NCBI RefSeq assembly: GCF_016907895.1
Contig: NZ_JAFBCV010000006.1
Coordinates: 124,001 to 188,000 of the forward strand
Origin: Shouchella xiaoxiensis
Lineage (GTDB): Bacteria > Bacillota > Bacilli > Bacillales > Bacillaceae_D
Reading direction: 5' to 3'
Length of the DNA: 64,000 nucleotides
This document shows positions 25,231-32,485 of this stretch, piece after piece (position 1 is the stretch's first letter; every line of letters starts with the position of its first letter). A model generated the notes under the pieces. It saw nothing but the letters and a program-made list of their open reading frames with translations. It did not search any database and was not told where the DNA came from. The position numbers and the translations under genes are program-made.

Positions 25231-25797
25231 ATGGATAGTACGTTGTCAAGTTTAGTAAATGAGAATAAACCTAAACATATCTTATATGCGTATGAAGAGA
25301 TTGAAAGCTATCTTGAGCTTGTAGTGGAATATTGTGAAAGTGGGGTCCGGTTAGGCAATCATGTTGTCTGTATCGAGAGTCTACGTTTGTATCCTCAAGT
25401 GTTAAAGAAGTTAAAAGAGAGATTAACGAAGGAAGAGATGGAGATGATCCATCATGTAAATAATTTTGATTTCTATTTATCGAGCGGAAGTTATCACCCG
25501 CCAGCTATCTTGGAATACTTTACTCGGACTGTACAGCCATTTAAGGAGAATAACATACGGTTTCAATCATGGGCTCACGTCGAGTGGAATACAATGAAAG
25601 CGCCGTATCAGCATATTGAATACTTTGAGAATAGAGTGGATGAAGCTGTAGCAGAAATGTCCTTCTCCCTTATTTGTGCCTATAAGCGAGCGCTTATGCC
25701 AGAGCAGCTGCAACAAACGTTGCTTCGAACACACCCGTATGTCTACATCAATGACAAGGTTTATTCAAATGATCAAAATCAAATGACTCATCTTTAA
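25231..25797 (+). CDS. MEDS-domain protein
   Basis: MEDS (DcmR-type sensory) domains are cytoplasmic sensor modules related to RecA-like folds, often tied to stress-response control. The 188-aa protein consists only of the domain: KHILYAYEEIESYLELVVEY at the start, a middle LRLYPQVLKKL, and SFSLICAYKRALMPEQLQ near the end. The start is ATG 25231, with AAAGGGATGATGGT before it. There is no kinase or HTH partner nearby, so the signal path is unknown. A terminator that also serves the convergent flagellin gene follows. Confidence 0.8.
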   Translation: MDSTLSSLVNENKPKHILYAYEEIESYLELVVEYCESGVRLGNHVVCIESLRLYPQVLKKLKERLTKEEMEMIHHVNNFDFYLSSGSYHPPAILEYFTRTVQPFKENNIRFQSWAHVEWNTMKAPYQHIEYFENRVDEAVAEMSFSLICAYKRALMPEQLQQTLLRTHPYVYINDKVYSNDQNQMTHL

Positions 25798-25807
25798 TAC
25801 GAAAAAA

Positions 25808-25834
25808 GGACTCGAGCCCGAGTCCTTTTTTTAG
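25808..25834. terminator. Terminator shared by convergent genes
   Basis: GGACTCG and CGAGTCC pair around 4 bases, flanked by AAAAAA and TTTTTTT, so it can act on both strands. Confidence 0.8.
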
Positions 25835-25843
25835 TTAAAGCGA

Positions 25844-27106
25844 TTAACCGAGAAGTTGAAGGACCTGCTGAGGAGCTTGATTCGCTTGAAAAAGCATAGC
25901 TTGTGAGGCTTGCGCTAAAAGCTGGTGTTTTGTTAATTCCATTATTTCTTTTGCCATGTCAACATCACGAATGCGGGATTCGGCTGCTTGTAAATTTTCA
26001 GACGTGTTCAGTACGTTCGAAATCGTATGCGTTAAGCGATTTTGAGTTGCTCCAAGCTTTGAGCGTTCAGATGAAACACGTGTAATCGCTAAATCAATTG
26101 AGCCTATAGCCAGCTGGGCGGCCGAGCTTGTTGAAAGATTTACCCCAGTTAATGAGGTTGGCGCACCGTCTAGCGTAATGTTTATTGTTTGATTAGGTCC
26201 GTATGCTTCATCCGCGGCTTGTATAAGCGTACCGTTTGTATAATAACCTGCCTGCTGCTGATCTGTAGCCGTCTGCCAAGTCGCTGTTTGTTCGTTACCT
26301 GTTAAATCAGTATAGCGCAAGGAATTGGTTGAAGTTGTTAGCGTTTCTTCTTCAAGTAATATTTCTCGATTGGCTCCTTCCCAATAAACAGTGTAAGTGC
26401 CATTTGCCTCTGGCTTATCCGTCTCGTATTTAAGTTCATCGCCTAAATAATAACCAGTTCTACCTGGGCCGTTATCAATAAATCTTCCAATCATATCTTT
26501 ACTAGGGTCATTCTCGTCCACACGCAGGCGGGCAATATGTGAGGTTGTGACATTTGTTACCTGGCTGGTAACCGCGCTGGTTTGCTGAGTATGAAGAATG
26601 CCTACGCCAAGGGAACGTGCATCCATTGCACCAATTGAAAAAGAAAGCGACTGTCCGGCATTGGCGCCAACTTGGAGGGTAATAGAAGCTGAACCATTTA
26701 AAAGCTTTTTTTGGTTAAATTCAGTCGAGCCAGCAATACGGGTAAGTTCTTGAGCGAGCGCGTCAACCTCTTGTTGAAGCTGGTTTCGGTCACTATTTGT
26801 GTAGGTATCCGTTGCTGCCTGGATGGAAAGCTCGCGCATCCGCTGCAAGATTGAATGTGTCTCGTTTAAAGCACCTTCTGCTGTTTGAATCAAAGCGACA
26901 CCATCTTGGGCGTTTCGGCTTGCTTGATTAAGCCCACGTACTTGGGCTCGCATTTTTTCGGAGATGGCAAGACCTGCGGCATCATCTCCAGCTCGATTAA
27001 TCCGCAAGCCTGAAGAAAGCTTCTCTTGCGCTCGAGCTGCCTTAGCATGATTGATGCCAAAGTGTCGGTGAGCGTTTAAAGCGCTCAAATTGGTTTGAAT
27101 AATCAC
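25844..27106 (-). CDS. hag: Flagellin
   Basis: This is the subunit of the flagellar filament, exported by the flagellar type III system. The N-terminal D0/D1 helices are typical (IIQTNLSALNAHRHFG, KLSSGLRINRAGDDAAGLAI), as is the C-terminal D0 (NLQAAESRIRDVDMAKEIME). The middle of about 180 residues is a variable, surface-exposed domain. The start I prefer is GTG 27106, giving MIIQTNL; a GTG at 27118 lies too close to AAAAGGAC. About 420 aa is longer than the B. subtilis Hag. It stands away from any flagellar gene cluster and has no neighbouring chaperone gene. Confidence 0.92.
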   Translation of the reverse strand: MIIQTNLSALNAHRHFGINHAKAARAQEKLSSGLRINRAGDDAAGLAISEKMRAQVRGLNQASRNAQDGVALIQTAEGALNETHSILQRMRELSIQAATDTYTNSDRNQLQQEVDALAQELTRIAGSTEFNQKKLLNGSASITLQVGANAGQSLSFSIGAMDARSLGVGILHTQQTSAVTSQVTNVTTSHIARLRVDENDPSKDMIGRFIDNGPGRTGYYLGDELKYETDKPEANGTYTVYWEGANREILLEEETLTTSTNSLRYTDLTGNEQTATWQTATDQQQAGYYTNGTLIQAADEAYGPNQTINITLDGAPTSLTGVNLSTSSAAQLAIGSIDLAITRVSSERSKLGATQNRLTHTISNVLNTSENLQAAESRIRDVDMAKEIMELTKHQLLAQASQAMLFQANQAPQQVLQLLG

Positions 27107-27193
27107 TCTTGTGTACACGTCCTTTTCTTCTATTTGAATCTAAAGACTTATTTAAATTTAAATATATAGTTCTTTTAACTTATTTACCACAAA

Positions 27194-27229
27194 TAAATAA
27201 CCAAAAAACATGGGATTTTTGGTTATTTA
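27194..27229. repeat. Perfect 14-bp inverted repeat upstream of flagellin
   Basis: TAAATAACCAAAAA and TTTTTGGTTATTTA enclose an 8-base loop. It lies between the flagellin start and the stop of the next minus-strand gene. It may end that gene's transcript or sit in the flagellin leader. Confidence 0.55.
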
Positions 27230-27335
27230 ATACCTATGCCTAATTATTTATTTTTATGCAGTTTAAATACAGGCAAAACAAGAATATATGTTCTTTTTTA
27301 GGGTATAAAGTCCTGTTTTTATAATCGGGTAAAGG

Positions 27336-27743
27336 TTAGACTCTTTCAGTAAAGTAGTATTGGACATAGCGCTTGACTTGTTTTCGCATGACGTGTGCGG
27401 ACGATCCAGTAAAACCTGTCTGACCACCAATCCAATACTGGTATAAGACGCTGCTCTCATGAACATCTGTAGGTGTTTCGGTTACGCGAATAGAGTGCTC
27501 AAGAAAGAACCGTTTCGTTTGGTGAAGATCTTCTGATAAGCATGCGAGTGATGCACGGAGACGGCGAAGATATACGTCTGGATATTTTACTGGCACGAGT
27601 CCTTTTTCGAAGTTTTCCAGGTCTTTCACCAATATTTGCTTAGCTAACCGTATGTAAATAAAAGCGACAACGGTATCGACCAATGTTGTTTGTCGAGGAC
27701 GGTCAACACCAAACAACGCTTCAGCTTCAAGTTCATACGACAT
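27336..27743 (-). CDS. Hypothetical protein with LexA-like promoter box
   Basis: I do not recognise this 135-aa protein. It starts MSYELEAEALFGVDRPR, with AAAGGAGTG before the ATG at 27743. It contains a helix-rich middle (DTVVAFIYIRLAKQILVKDL) and ends in a basic stretch (VMRKQVKRYVQYYFTERV). A clear promoter lies in front with a 16-base box shared with the ImmA-type gene. It therefore probably belongs to the same regulated phage-like module. Longer readings upstream lack a ribosome binding site. Confidence 0.6.
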   Translation of the reverse strand: MSYELEAEALFGVDRPRQTTLVDTVVAFIYIRLAKQILVKDLENFEKGLVPVKYPDVYLRRLRASLACLSEDLHQTKRFFLEHSIRVTETPTDVHESSVLYQYWIGGQTGFTGSSAHVMRKQVKRYVQYYFTERV

Positions 27744-27764
27744 GACATTCACTCCTTTTACAGC

Positions 27765-27794
27765 AGTATACTCGAATGTATGTTCGTATTGCAA
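27765..27794 (-). promoter_or_regulatory. Promoter with LexA-like operator
   Basis: On the minus strand TTGCAA (27789-27794) and TATACT (27765-27770) are 18 bases apart. Between them lies CGAATGTATGTTCG (plus strand, 27773-27786), which matches the Bacillus LexA pattern CGAAC-N4-GTTCG at all but one position. The same GAATGTATGTTCGTAT recurs at 28807-28822. Confidence 0.6.
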
Positions 27795-27814
27795 CAGGTA
27801 AAACCATCCATAAA

Positions 27815-27842
27815 AAAAGAACACGCTCCAGCGTGTCCGATG
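27815..27842 (-). terminator. Terminator of the ImmA-type operon
   Basis: On the minus strand GGACACGC pairs with GCGTGTTC around TGGA, followed by TTTTTTTAT. Confidence 0.8.
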
Positions 27843-27849
27843 TGTTGAG

Positions 27850-28197
27850 CTATTTCTCAAAAAGACGTCTTACTTCGAATTGAAGCAATTCCTCTAAATC
27901 TGCCATCTGAATGAGAAAAAAAGCAGAGTCGAGTGAGTCTGGCACTCTCCCCATTTGTTGTAATTCATGATAGACCGTTAGCAAATGAATGGAAAACTTC
28001 TGCTCCTCTTGTGGATCTCTTGAGAGTGCATTCATCGTCACTGAAACAAGTGTCATTGAATCATGAATTTCTTCTATTCGTTCAAACGGCGCATTCAGTA
28101 CTACAGGTAGATACTCTTCTGACGATTGAGCGGGCACCATTAGCCAAACTGGATAGAGCTGACCGTCTAATTCTTCATAATAAACGTCTAATGTCAT
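27850..28197 (-). CDS. Hypothetical protein co-transcribed with ImmA-type protease
   Basis: The 115-aa protein is not recognised. It is acidic, with YPVWLMVPAQSSEEYLPVVLN at the N-terminus and a helical, leucine-rich second half (DSAFFLIQMADLEELLQFEV). Its ATG overlaps the end of the ImmA-type gene by 23 bases, and a strong terminator follows, so the two are coupled. A partner or regulator of the protease is a reasonable guess, with no direct evidence. Confidence 0.65.
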   Translation of the reverse strand: MTLDVYYEELDGQLYPVWLMVPAQSSEEYLPVVLNAPFERIEEIHDSMTLVSVTMNALSRDPQEEQKFSIHLLTVYHELQQMGRVPDSLDSAFFLIQMADLEELLQFEVRRLFEK

Positions 28198-28789
28198 AAT
28201 GAATGGACTCCTCTCCTACTTGTAAAGCAAGTTGATGCAGTATTTCTGTAGTGCCTTTGTATAGATTTCCTGATTGTAAACTCGTTCGCTTCCGTCGCCA
28301 TTGCTTGTATTCCTCTTGTGTTTGCGCCCTAATGCGAGATTGCTCTCGTTGAAAGGCCGTACAGCGCTTTACTACCATAGTAGGAGGTAATTGAAAATAG
28401 TCGGCAAGCCCATCAAGTGACTGGTATCGATTTATTTCTGGTAACAAGAGATGGCGCGGCATCGCGTAATAAAGCGAGATAAATGAAGCTTGCTCTTCCT
28501 GAAGCAGAGCGAGTTGTTTCGGGAGCTGGAGCTGATTACCGTGATGCCAACGAATATGAGCGAGTTCGTGAAAAAAGACTTGTCTTTGTTCAAGGTAAGA
28601 AAGCTGATTGTTAATGAAAATCACCGCATAATCTTCTTCAAACATGCAAGTGTTTTTGTCGTCATGGAAAACAACTTCAATCTGATAAAGTGTACATAGA
28701 TTCTCAATCGACAAATCACTTACATGCAAAACGCCTAAATCTCGTAGCTGTTCGCTTATTCTTAGTTCTTTATCCGTTGAATAGCGCAA
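28175..28789 (-). CDS. ImmA/IrrE-family metallo-endopeptidase
   Basis: ImmA-type proteases cleave their partner Xre-family repressor, inducing mobile elements. The 204-aa protein has the zinc motif FFHELAHIRWHHG (H74, E75, H78) and downstream EEQASFISLYY, the usual third-ligand region. The C-terminal 80 residues are basic and helical. The start is TTG 28789 after AGAGGTGATTTC. A LexA-like box lies upstream, and the Xre-type repressor gene is the next gene upstream on the same strand. Cleavage of that repressor is inference from this arrangement. Confidence 0.85.
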   Translation of the reverse strand: MRYSTDKELRISEQLRDLGVLHVSDLSIENLCTLYQIEVVFHDDKNTCMFEEDYAVIFINNQLSYLEQRQVFFHELAHIRWHHGNQLQLPKQLALLQEEQASFISLYYAMPRHLLLPEINRYQSLDGLADYFQLPPTMVVKRCTAFQREQSRIRAQTQEEYKQWRRKRTSLQSGNLYKGTTEILHQLALQVGEESIHYDIRRLL

Positions 28790-28806
28790 GAAATCACCTC
28801 TATAAA

Positions 28807-28822
28807 GAATGTATGTTCGTAT
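28807..28822. promoter_or_regulatory. LexA-like box upstream of the ImmA-type gene
   Basis: GAATGTATGTTCGTAT is identical over 16 bases to 27774-27789. It is one step from the palindrome GAAC-N4-GTTC used by Bacillus LexA. It could alternatively be a site for another regulator of this module. Confidence 0.5.
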
Positions 28823-28830
28823 ATTATTGA

Positions 28831-28858
28831 AAAATAAAAGACGATCGTCTTTTATTTT
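28831..28858. terminator. 28-bp perfect palindrome, probable terminator of the repressor gene
   Basis: AAAATAAAAGACGATCGTCT continues as TTTATTTT, self-complementary about the central GATC, with extra T residues after it. It separates the repressor gene from the ImmA-type gene. A T-rich tail fits termination. Confidence 0.6.
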
Positions 28859-28889
28859 TTTTCGTTTTGCTCACTTTGAAGGATAGACG

Positions 28890-29228
28890 TTATGATTTGT
28901 TCATTTGATCTTTAAAGCGCTGTTTCATTTTGCGGTATTGCTGCAGCTGCTGCTCAATAAATTCTTTTTCATCCTCATCTTCATAACTTGGCCCATCGTA
29001 GAAAGCGATGGAGACATCTTGACTCGGCTGCTTGCTTCTACCCAAAAGAAAGTCGGTTGTAACAGCATAATAATCAGCAACTTTTTGAAGCGTTTCATAA
29101 TCAGGTTGTCTAAAGTTCCGCTCATAATTTGATAAGTTCTGGTGCGGAATGGCTAATTTTTGTGCTAATGCTTTTTGTGTTAATCCTTCTTTTTCACGTA
29201 AAGATCTGATCCGATCTCCTAGTTTCAT
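28890..29228 (-). CDS. Xre-family repressor with acidic tail
   Basis: This is a predicted phage-type repressor of 112 aa. The helix-turn-helix spans about residues 5-60 (LGDRIRSLREKEGLTQKALA and the following LSNYERNFRQ). A linker and a charged tail (DEDEKEFIEQQLQQYRKMKQ) follow, the part usually targeted by ImmA proteases. The start is ATG 29228, after GAGAGGTGCGAGAACG. The adjoining divergent region carries several near-identical 13-bp sites, fitting autoregulation and repression of the plus-strand genes. Confidence 0.85.
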   Translation of the reverse strand: MKLGDRIRSLREKEGLTQKALAQKLAIPHQNLSNYERNFRQPDYETLQKVADYYAVTTDFLLGRSKQPSQDVSIAFYDGPSYEDEDEKEFIEQQLQQYRKMKQRFKDQMNKS

Positions 29229-29258
29229 CGTTCTCGCACCTCTCAGAAGAGATTCTAT

Positions 29259-29435
29259 CTTCAAATTGTATCATTAACGCCCCTCATTCTTCAAATTGAA
29301 TAAAATTATATACGAATTGTATAAAATTTATTGACTTATACATTTTGAAGAATTAACATAAGAATGAGTTCTTCGTTATGTATATATTATCACGTTTTTT
29401 AGGTGTTTATACAAAAAAGAATATACGAAATGTAT
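29259..29435. promoter_or_regulatory. Operator array between repressor and divergent genes
   Basis: Thirteen-base sites related to ATACAAATTGTAT occur at 29259-29271 (CTTCAAATTGTAT), 29289-29301 (CTTCAAATTGAAT), 29310-29322 (ATACGAATTGTAT), 29338-29350 (ATACATTTTGAAG, reverse) and 29423-29435 (ATACGAAATGTAT). A plus-strand promoter TTGACT-17-TAACAT (29331-29359) has the fourth site in its spacer. PBSX Xre uses comparable multiple palindromes. Binding by the neighbouring repressor is inference. Confidence 0.65.
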
Positions 29436-29457
29436 AAAATGAAAGGGTGAACCGACT

Positions 29458-29646
29458 ATGTCTATTCTCTTATTTTGTGATCGTTGTGGGAATCCAGAGA
29501 CGTTGACCGAAGCACAGATAAAGCACTTGTCAAAAATTGATACAAGTTTTTCTTGTAGTACATGCATGCAAAATCATTTCATTCCGCTAAGTCTGCGCGT
29601 TGAGTTGTTGTTACTAGCAAATCAAATCAAGGAGGTTAGAAAGTAA
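29458..29646 (+). CDS. Small zinc-ribbon protein
   Basis: The 62-aa protein has two cysteine pairs, FCDRCGNPE and FSCSTCMQNH, spaced like a zinc ribbon, and a helical tail (SLRVELLLLANQIKEVRK). GAAAGGGTGA precedes the ATG. It is the first gene on the plus side of the operator array, so it is probably repressed by the Xre-type protein. Function is unknown; a small transcription or DNA-binding accessory protein is possible. Confidence 0.65.
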   Translation: MSILLFCDRCGNPETLTEAQIKHLSKIDTSFSCSTCMQNHFIPLSLRVELLLLANQIKEVRK

Positions 29647-29791
29647 CTGTACTGTAGGTTGATCATTTGAAAGGAGTGATGCGATTCATTGATAAAACAG
29701 TTAAGAGTCATTCTAGCACCGTTACAAAGAACATGAGCTGTTGGACAAGCTCTACCCGTAAGACCAACTAGAATAGAGAGGATGAGTGGAA

Positions 29792-30481
29792 ATGACCATT
29801 ATTCATGACCTTCGAGACGAAACACCGAAACGAGCAACGAAGCGAAACGTTAATGATATTACGACGATCGTGCGTCACCACAGCGCAACGGCCCAGGGGG
29901 ATTTTTGGTCCTTTTGGAATAATCGCTGGAAGGATCTTGGTTGGCAGACAGGTGGTTATGCCGAAATCATCTTACGCGATGGAAGTGTACAGCTTTGTTA
30001 TGATCCGGATATGGTGACGAATGGAGCATCGGGAGCCAATGGCTATTCCTATCACATATGTCTAGTTGGAAATGGTTCATTCACAACGTTGCAAGAACAG
30101 GTGTGGGAAGAACGAGCAGCTTTCAATATGGCGCGTTTTAATATAGATGTGGACCAAGTTAAAGGACATGGAGAAATGCCGAATCAAGCGACTGCTTGTC
30201 CAGGGATTAATATGACTCAGGTACGAGATCGGTTGCAACATAACGGTGGTCCAGGAAATGATGGCATTGGAAGCGTGCGTGTGACAGCCTCCTCACTTTG
30301 GGTCTACAACCAAAGAGATTGGAATGCTCGTTATAAAACCGTTAACAACGGAGATGTATTCACTGTTGTGGCAGAGCATCAAGTAAACAATGCCCTAATG
30401 CTAGAATTATTGAGTGGTTTGTATATTACGGGCAATACATCGTTTGTTTCGTATACACGTTTTCCGCAGACGGTAAATTAG
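29792..30481 (+). CDS. N-acetylmuramoyl-L-alanine amidase, endolysin-like
   Basis: This amidase cuts the amide between muramic acid and L-alanine in peptidoglycan. The 229-aa protein has an amidase_2/PGRP-like catalytic part (residues 1-150) with zinc ligands H29 or H30 in IVRHHSAT, H126 in KGHGEMP and C136 in TACPG. Residues about 158-229 form an SH3b-like module (VRVTASSLWVYNQRDWNARY). There is no signal peptide, as in phage endolysins, which need a holin or another route out. The start is ATG 29792 with GAGAGGATGAG before it. It shares the plus-side promoter region with the zinc-ribbon gene; a doubtful short stretch at 29647-29791 holds no clear gene. Confidence 0.85.
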   Translation: MTIIHDLRDETPKRATKRNVNDITTIVRHHSATAQGDFWSFWNNRWKDLGWQTGGYAEIILRDGSVQLCYDPDMVTNGASGANGYSYHICLVGNGSFTTLQEQVWEERAAFNMARFNIDVDQVKGHGEMPNQATACPGINMTQVRDRLQHNGGPGNDGIGSVRVTASSLWVYNQRDWNARYKTVNNGDVFTVVAEHQVNNALMLELLSGLYITGNTSFVSYTRFPQTVN

Positions 30482-30496
30482 AACATGAAGAATATG

Positions 30497-30536
30497 GAAA
30501 GACCACAGCTTATATGCAAGCTGTGGTCTTTCTTTT
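30497..30536. terminator. Bidirectional terminator, 15-bp stem
   Basis: GAAAGACCACAGCTT pairs perfectly with AAGCTGTGGTCTTTC around 6 bases, between convergent genes. Confidence 0.9.
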
Positions 30537-30537
30537 C

Positions 30538-30843
30538 TTACCCTTCGCCTAATTTCAACGCCTGATTTAAAACCGCTTCGCCTTTCATCATGCCGTAATC
30601 CATTTGATTAATTAGATCAACCTTTACGCCGTGGGGTGCGGCTTGTTTGGTAATCTGCGCCTGCATGTAGCGAACTTGCGGTCCTATTAAGATGACGTTT
30701 GTTTTTTCGAGGTGCTCGTTAAGCTGGGAAGCGGAGACGGCATCGATCTGACACGATACGCCTTTTGCTTCGGCTGATTCCCTCATTTTTGTAACAAGCA
30801 TGCTTGTGGACATTCCTGCGGAACAAACAAGTAAGATATTCAT
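30538..30843 (-). CDS. PTS lactose/cellobiose-type IIB component
   Basis: This 101-aa protein transfers phosphate from IIA to the sugar. The phosphorylated cysteine is C8 in LLVCSAGMSTSMLV, the signature of the lactose/cellobiose/chitobiose IIB family. Its start touches the stop of the IIA gene, so translation is coupled. It is the last gene of the operon IIC-IIA-IIB behind a GH4 glycosidase gene on the minus strand. Confidence 0.92.
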   Translation of the reverse strand: MNILLVCSAGMSTSMLVTKMRESAEAKGVSCQIDAVSASQLNEHLEKTNVILIGPQVRYMQAQITKQAAPHGVKVDLINQMDYGMMKGEAVLNQALKLGEG

Positions 30844-31167
30844 TTATTCGTCTCCTTTCGGTAATCGTTTATATAGTTCAACCATTTCCAGCGCCATGTC
30901 TTTTACCGTCATTGACGTCATCAAGTGGTCTTGGGCATGAATTAAGAGGATTGATGGCGTTTGGCCGCTTCCTTGTGCTTCTTGCTGGAGTAGCTCGGTT
31001 TGGCCATGATGTGCTTCAACAAAGGCTTTATCAGCTTCTCTTAATTTTTCTTCGGCTTCAGCAAAATTTCCTGCTTTTGCGGCATGAATAGCTTCCATTG
31101 CAAACGAGCGGGCGTTGCCAGCGTGGAGAATGAGATGGAATGAAATTTCTTCAAGTGTCTTCGTCAT
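30844..31167 (-). CDS. PTS lactose/cellobiose-type IIA component
   Basis: The 107-aa all-helical IIA accepts phosphate from HPr on H77 in LIHAQDHLMTS, the family signature. AAAGGAGTC precedes the ATG. It lies 14 bases downstream of IIC. Length and motif are complete, so a working phosphotransfer chain with IIB and IIC is predicted. Confidence 0.92.
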   Translation of the reverse strand: MTKTLEEISFHLILHAGNARSFAMEAIHAAKAGNFAEAEEKLREADKAFVEAHHGQTELLQQEAQGSGQTPSILLIHAQDHLMTSMTVKDMALEMVELYKRLPKGDE

Positions 31168-31181
31168 GATGAGACTCCTTT

Positions 31182-32468
31182 TTATGGCATTTGGTTTTCT
31201 TTCTCAATTTTTTCTTGTGCTCGTTCAGATGCTTTTAAGAACGGAATGTAGATTAAGGTTGCAAGTGCTAAATTAAACAGCTGTAAAATGACGCCTGACC
31301 AGTGCCCCGAGACGAGAAAGCCGCTAATAATTGGCGGTGTTGTCCAGGGAATGGCGACGGCTGTTTTTGGAACAAAGCCAAAGGAAATCGCGAAATAGGA
31401 GATAACCGTCAGCAATAATGGAATGAGCAGGAACGGAATAAGCAGTGATGCATTTAAGACAATTGGCATACCGAACATGATTGGTTCATTAATATTAAAG
31501 GCTGCACCTGGTCCGCCGAGTTTTCCGACGGTACGATAATGGGATGTTTTCGCTACAATAAAAATGGCCGCAATTAAGGCGAGCGTCGTACCTGATCCAC
31601 CCATAAAGACATAGGAATCGAAGAAGGCTTTTGTAACGATTGCCAGCTCATTTCCAAAGATACTTGCGCCTGCTTGAACAAGCTCAGTATTCTGAATGCT
31701 CGCTGTTAAGTATACACCTTCCATAACTGGCGAGAGAATGTTGGTGCCGTGTAAGCCAAAAAACCAAAGCAAATGATTTAAGAATACAACGATTAAAGCA
31801 GCTGGTAGTGAGTTTGATAGACTAAGCAATGGTGCTTGAATCCAGTTGAAAATTAATTCATGTACACTTAATTCAACCACAAGCGTCATGAACATTTGGA
31901 ACAAGCTTAGTCCTGTTAAAATAATTAGAATCGGTATAAGGGAGCGGAACGATTTCGTAACGCCTTCTGGCACGCCCTGAGGCATTTTTATCGTAAATCG
32001 AGAATTAACAAGTAAACGGAAAAGCTCTGTGACAATTAAGGCATTAAATAAGGCAACGAACAATCCTTGTGATCCCGTCCAAGCGAGGGATAAGCCCCAA
32101 TCTTCCGTAAATGGGGAGACCATCACAAGGGTAGAAACCGATAGGATCGCCGCCGATAAGCCATCGACACTGTACGAGCGTGCTAGATGGTAAGCAATTG
32201 ACATTGTAACAAGAACAGCAAGTATGGCATAAGAGGCATTCCAAATGTTCCCGCCAAACATCGTAAAGTTTTCACCAAAAATGCCTGTCATAAACTCAAG
32301 ATAACGTTCAATAGAAGGTAATGGGAAATTATTAAGTAAGATAGCAAATGAACCAATGATAATGAAAGGAATAACGCTAACAAATCCGTCACGGATAGCA
32401 ACGAGGTGACGCTGGGCGCCAATTCTTCCGGCAATTGGAATAAAGTACTTTTCCATCCATTGCATCAT
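31182..32468 (-). CDS. PTS cellobiose/chitobiose-type IIC permease
   Basis: The 428-aa membrane protein has about ten hydrophobic segments and the family features HLLWFFGLHGTNILSPVMEG and FNINEPIMFGMPIVLN, where the substrate-binding histidine and glutamate lie. It takes up and phosphorylates the disaccharide with IIA and IIB. The GH4 enzyme gene ends 17 bases upstream on the same strand. Neighbouring ChbG favours chitobiose as substrate; cellobiose remains possible. Confidence 0.9.
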   Translation of the reverse strand: MMQWMEKYFIPIAGRIGAQRHLVAIRDGFVSVIPFIIIGSFAILLNNFPLPSIERYLEFMTGIFGENFTMFGGNIWNASYAILAVLVTMSIAYHLARSYSVDGLSAAILSVSTLVMVSPFTEDWGLSLAWTGSQGLFVALFNALIVTELFRLLVNSRFTIKMPQGVPEGVTKSFRSLIPILIILTGLSLFQMFMTLVVELSVHELIFNWIQAPLLSLSNSLPAALIVVFLNHLLWFFGLHGTNILSPVMEGVYLTASIQNTELVQAGASIFGNELAIVTKAFFDSYVFMGGSGTTLALIAAIFIVAKTSHYRTVGKLGGPGAAFNINEPIMFGMPIVLNASLLIPFLLIPLLLTVISYFAISFGFVPKTAVAIPWTTPPIISGFLVSGHWSGVILQLFNLALATLIYIPFLKASERAQEKIEKENQMP

Positions 32469-32485
32469 GTGAAAACACTCTCCTT

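Noticed and set aside
29647-29791. Short peptide gene between the zinc-ribbon and amidase genes
   Set aside because: Frames of 15-30 codons exist, but starts and ribosome binding sites do not fit each other.
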